6,961 nucleotides of DNA. Origin: an uncultured Lachnospiraceae bacterium (GTDB lineage Bacteria > Bacillota_A > Clostridia > Lachnospirales > Lachnospiraceae). Below the pieces are notes generated by a model, which saw only the letters and a list, made by a program, of their open reading frames with translations, was not told the DNA's origin and ran no database searches. Position numbers and translations under genes: made by a program. Of the stretch, positions 6,386 through 6,961 are shown piece by piece. Location: contig CAJUQU010000216.1 in assembly GCA_910588595.1 (NCBI GenBank), positions 1 through 6,961 on the forward strand, read 5' to 3'. How positions within the stretch are numbered: the first letter of the stretch is position 1; each line of letters starts with the position of its first letter.

Positions 6386-6904
6386 CTACATATTGCATGC
6401 CAAGTCAATGCGGTATCCAGCTTCCCCGGCATATTCGCACAATGTTTTGAATGAATCCCGGCGGCAGGCGAACATGACATAGCTGTCGCTGCCAATATCA
6501 ATGGCAGCGATGCACATGTCCTGCGGCTGCCAGTTCTGGTCTATGGTTTCGCACCAGTCTGTAATCTCGTCCTCCTCATCAAACCAGTCAGGCTCAAGGG
6601 GAAGATTTTCGTTCCTGACGCCCTTTAGTACTTTGATACAGGCAAGCACCTCGTCTAGTTCTTCTTTGTAATCGCACTCATAGACATAGCCATGCTCGAT
6701 TAGGCTGTCCACCATGCCAATCCACCGAATTTTGTCGATGTCGCGTTCTTCCTCCATACCGCGGTTTTCGTAGTTTTCTAGGTGCTTATGAAAATAGTTC
6801 GAAGTATGAATGAGACATTCGCTGATTTCCGATAGGAGTTTGGCATCTGCATTCGAGATTTCCGCAGCGATCTTGTAAATTGGGCTGTTATCTGGGCTTT
6901 CCAT
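6386..6904 (-). CDS. probable DUF6630-family protein
   Basis: On the minus strand, 172 residues run from an ATG at 6904 to a TAG at 6386. GGAG (complement of 6913-6916) lies eight bases before the ATG, which supports it. However, the frame stays open for the 19 codons up to the window edge (IQAGTGGIHGTAGYAGVFF), so a longer N-terminus is possible. The protein is acidic and soluble. Features that match my memory of DUF6630 are a helix with WIGMVDSLIEHGYVYECDYKEE (about residues 61-82), a weakly conserved acidic middle, and a C-terminal IDIGSDSYVMFACR (about 135-148). DUF6630 has no known function. It converges on the operon to the left with a 5-bp gap and no visible terminator between them, so antisense read-through is likely in both directions. 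The gene itself is well supported; the family name is moderate. Confidence 0.65.
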   Translation of the reverse strand: MESPDNSPIYKIAAEISNADAKLLSEISECLIHTSNYFHKHLENYENRGMEEERDIDKIRWIGMVDSLIEHGYVYECDYKEELDEVLACIKVLKGVRNENLPLEPDWFDEEDEITDWCETIDQNWQPQDMCIAAIDIGSDSYVMFACRRDSFKTLCEYAGEAGYRIDLACNM

Positions 6905-6961
6905 AAAGAAAACTCCGGCATAACCTGCCGTACCATGGATGCCGCCAGTTCCAGCTTGGAT

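Overview
The window looks like accessory chromosome from a low-to-mid GC Gram-positive gut-type Clostridia, most likely Lachnospiraceae. This is an inference from the strong GGAGG-type ribosome binding sites, the GTG/TTG starts, a lipoprotein with an N-terminal lipobox-like signal, and the general character of the proteins. No rRNA, tRNA, CRISPR array, transposase or integrase gene is visible.

Layout. Positions 1-183 hold the 3' end of an unrecognised plus-strand gene. It is followed by an unrecognised 265-residue protein (265-1062) that ends at a strong intrinsic terminator (1119-1167). Next come two closely spaced genes. The first (1380-1700) encodes a small protein that resembles domain IV of EF-G/TetM-type translational GTPases standing alone, with no GTPase domain. 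The second (1716-2045) is a GNAT acetyltransferase broken by an internal deletion; its FWRK tail survives in another frame at 2023-2052. A large predicted lipoprotein with a tandem-repeat acidic linker follows (2126-3463). A 356-bp stretch (3464-3819) has no convincing gene but ends with an extended -10 promoter.

That promoter probably drives a two-gene operon. The first gene encodes a PD-(D/E)XK-nuclease-like protein with a heptad-repeat coiled-coil tail (3820-4647). Its stop overlaps, in a GTGA tetranucleotide, the start of a 578-residue all-helical protein (4644-6380). A minus-strand gene of probable DUF6630 type (6386-6904) converges on the operon with a 5-bp gap and may extend past the right edge.

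How the genes work together. Only the nuclease-like/helical pair shows clear evidence of acting together, through translational coupling. It is the best candidate here for an undescribed system, possibly defence or recombination related, but its function is inferred from architecture only. The rest looks like a mosaic of independent accessory genes, one of them decaying.
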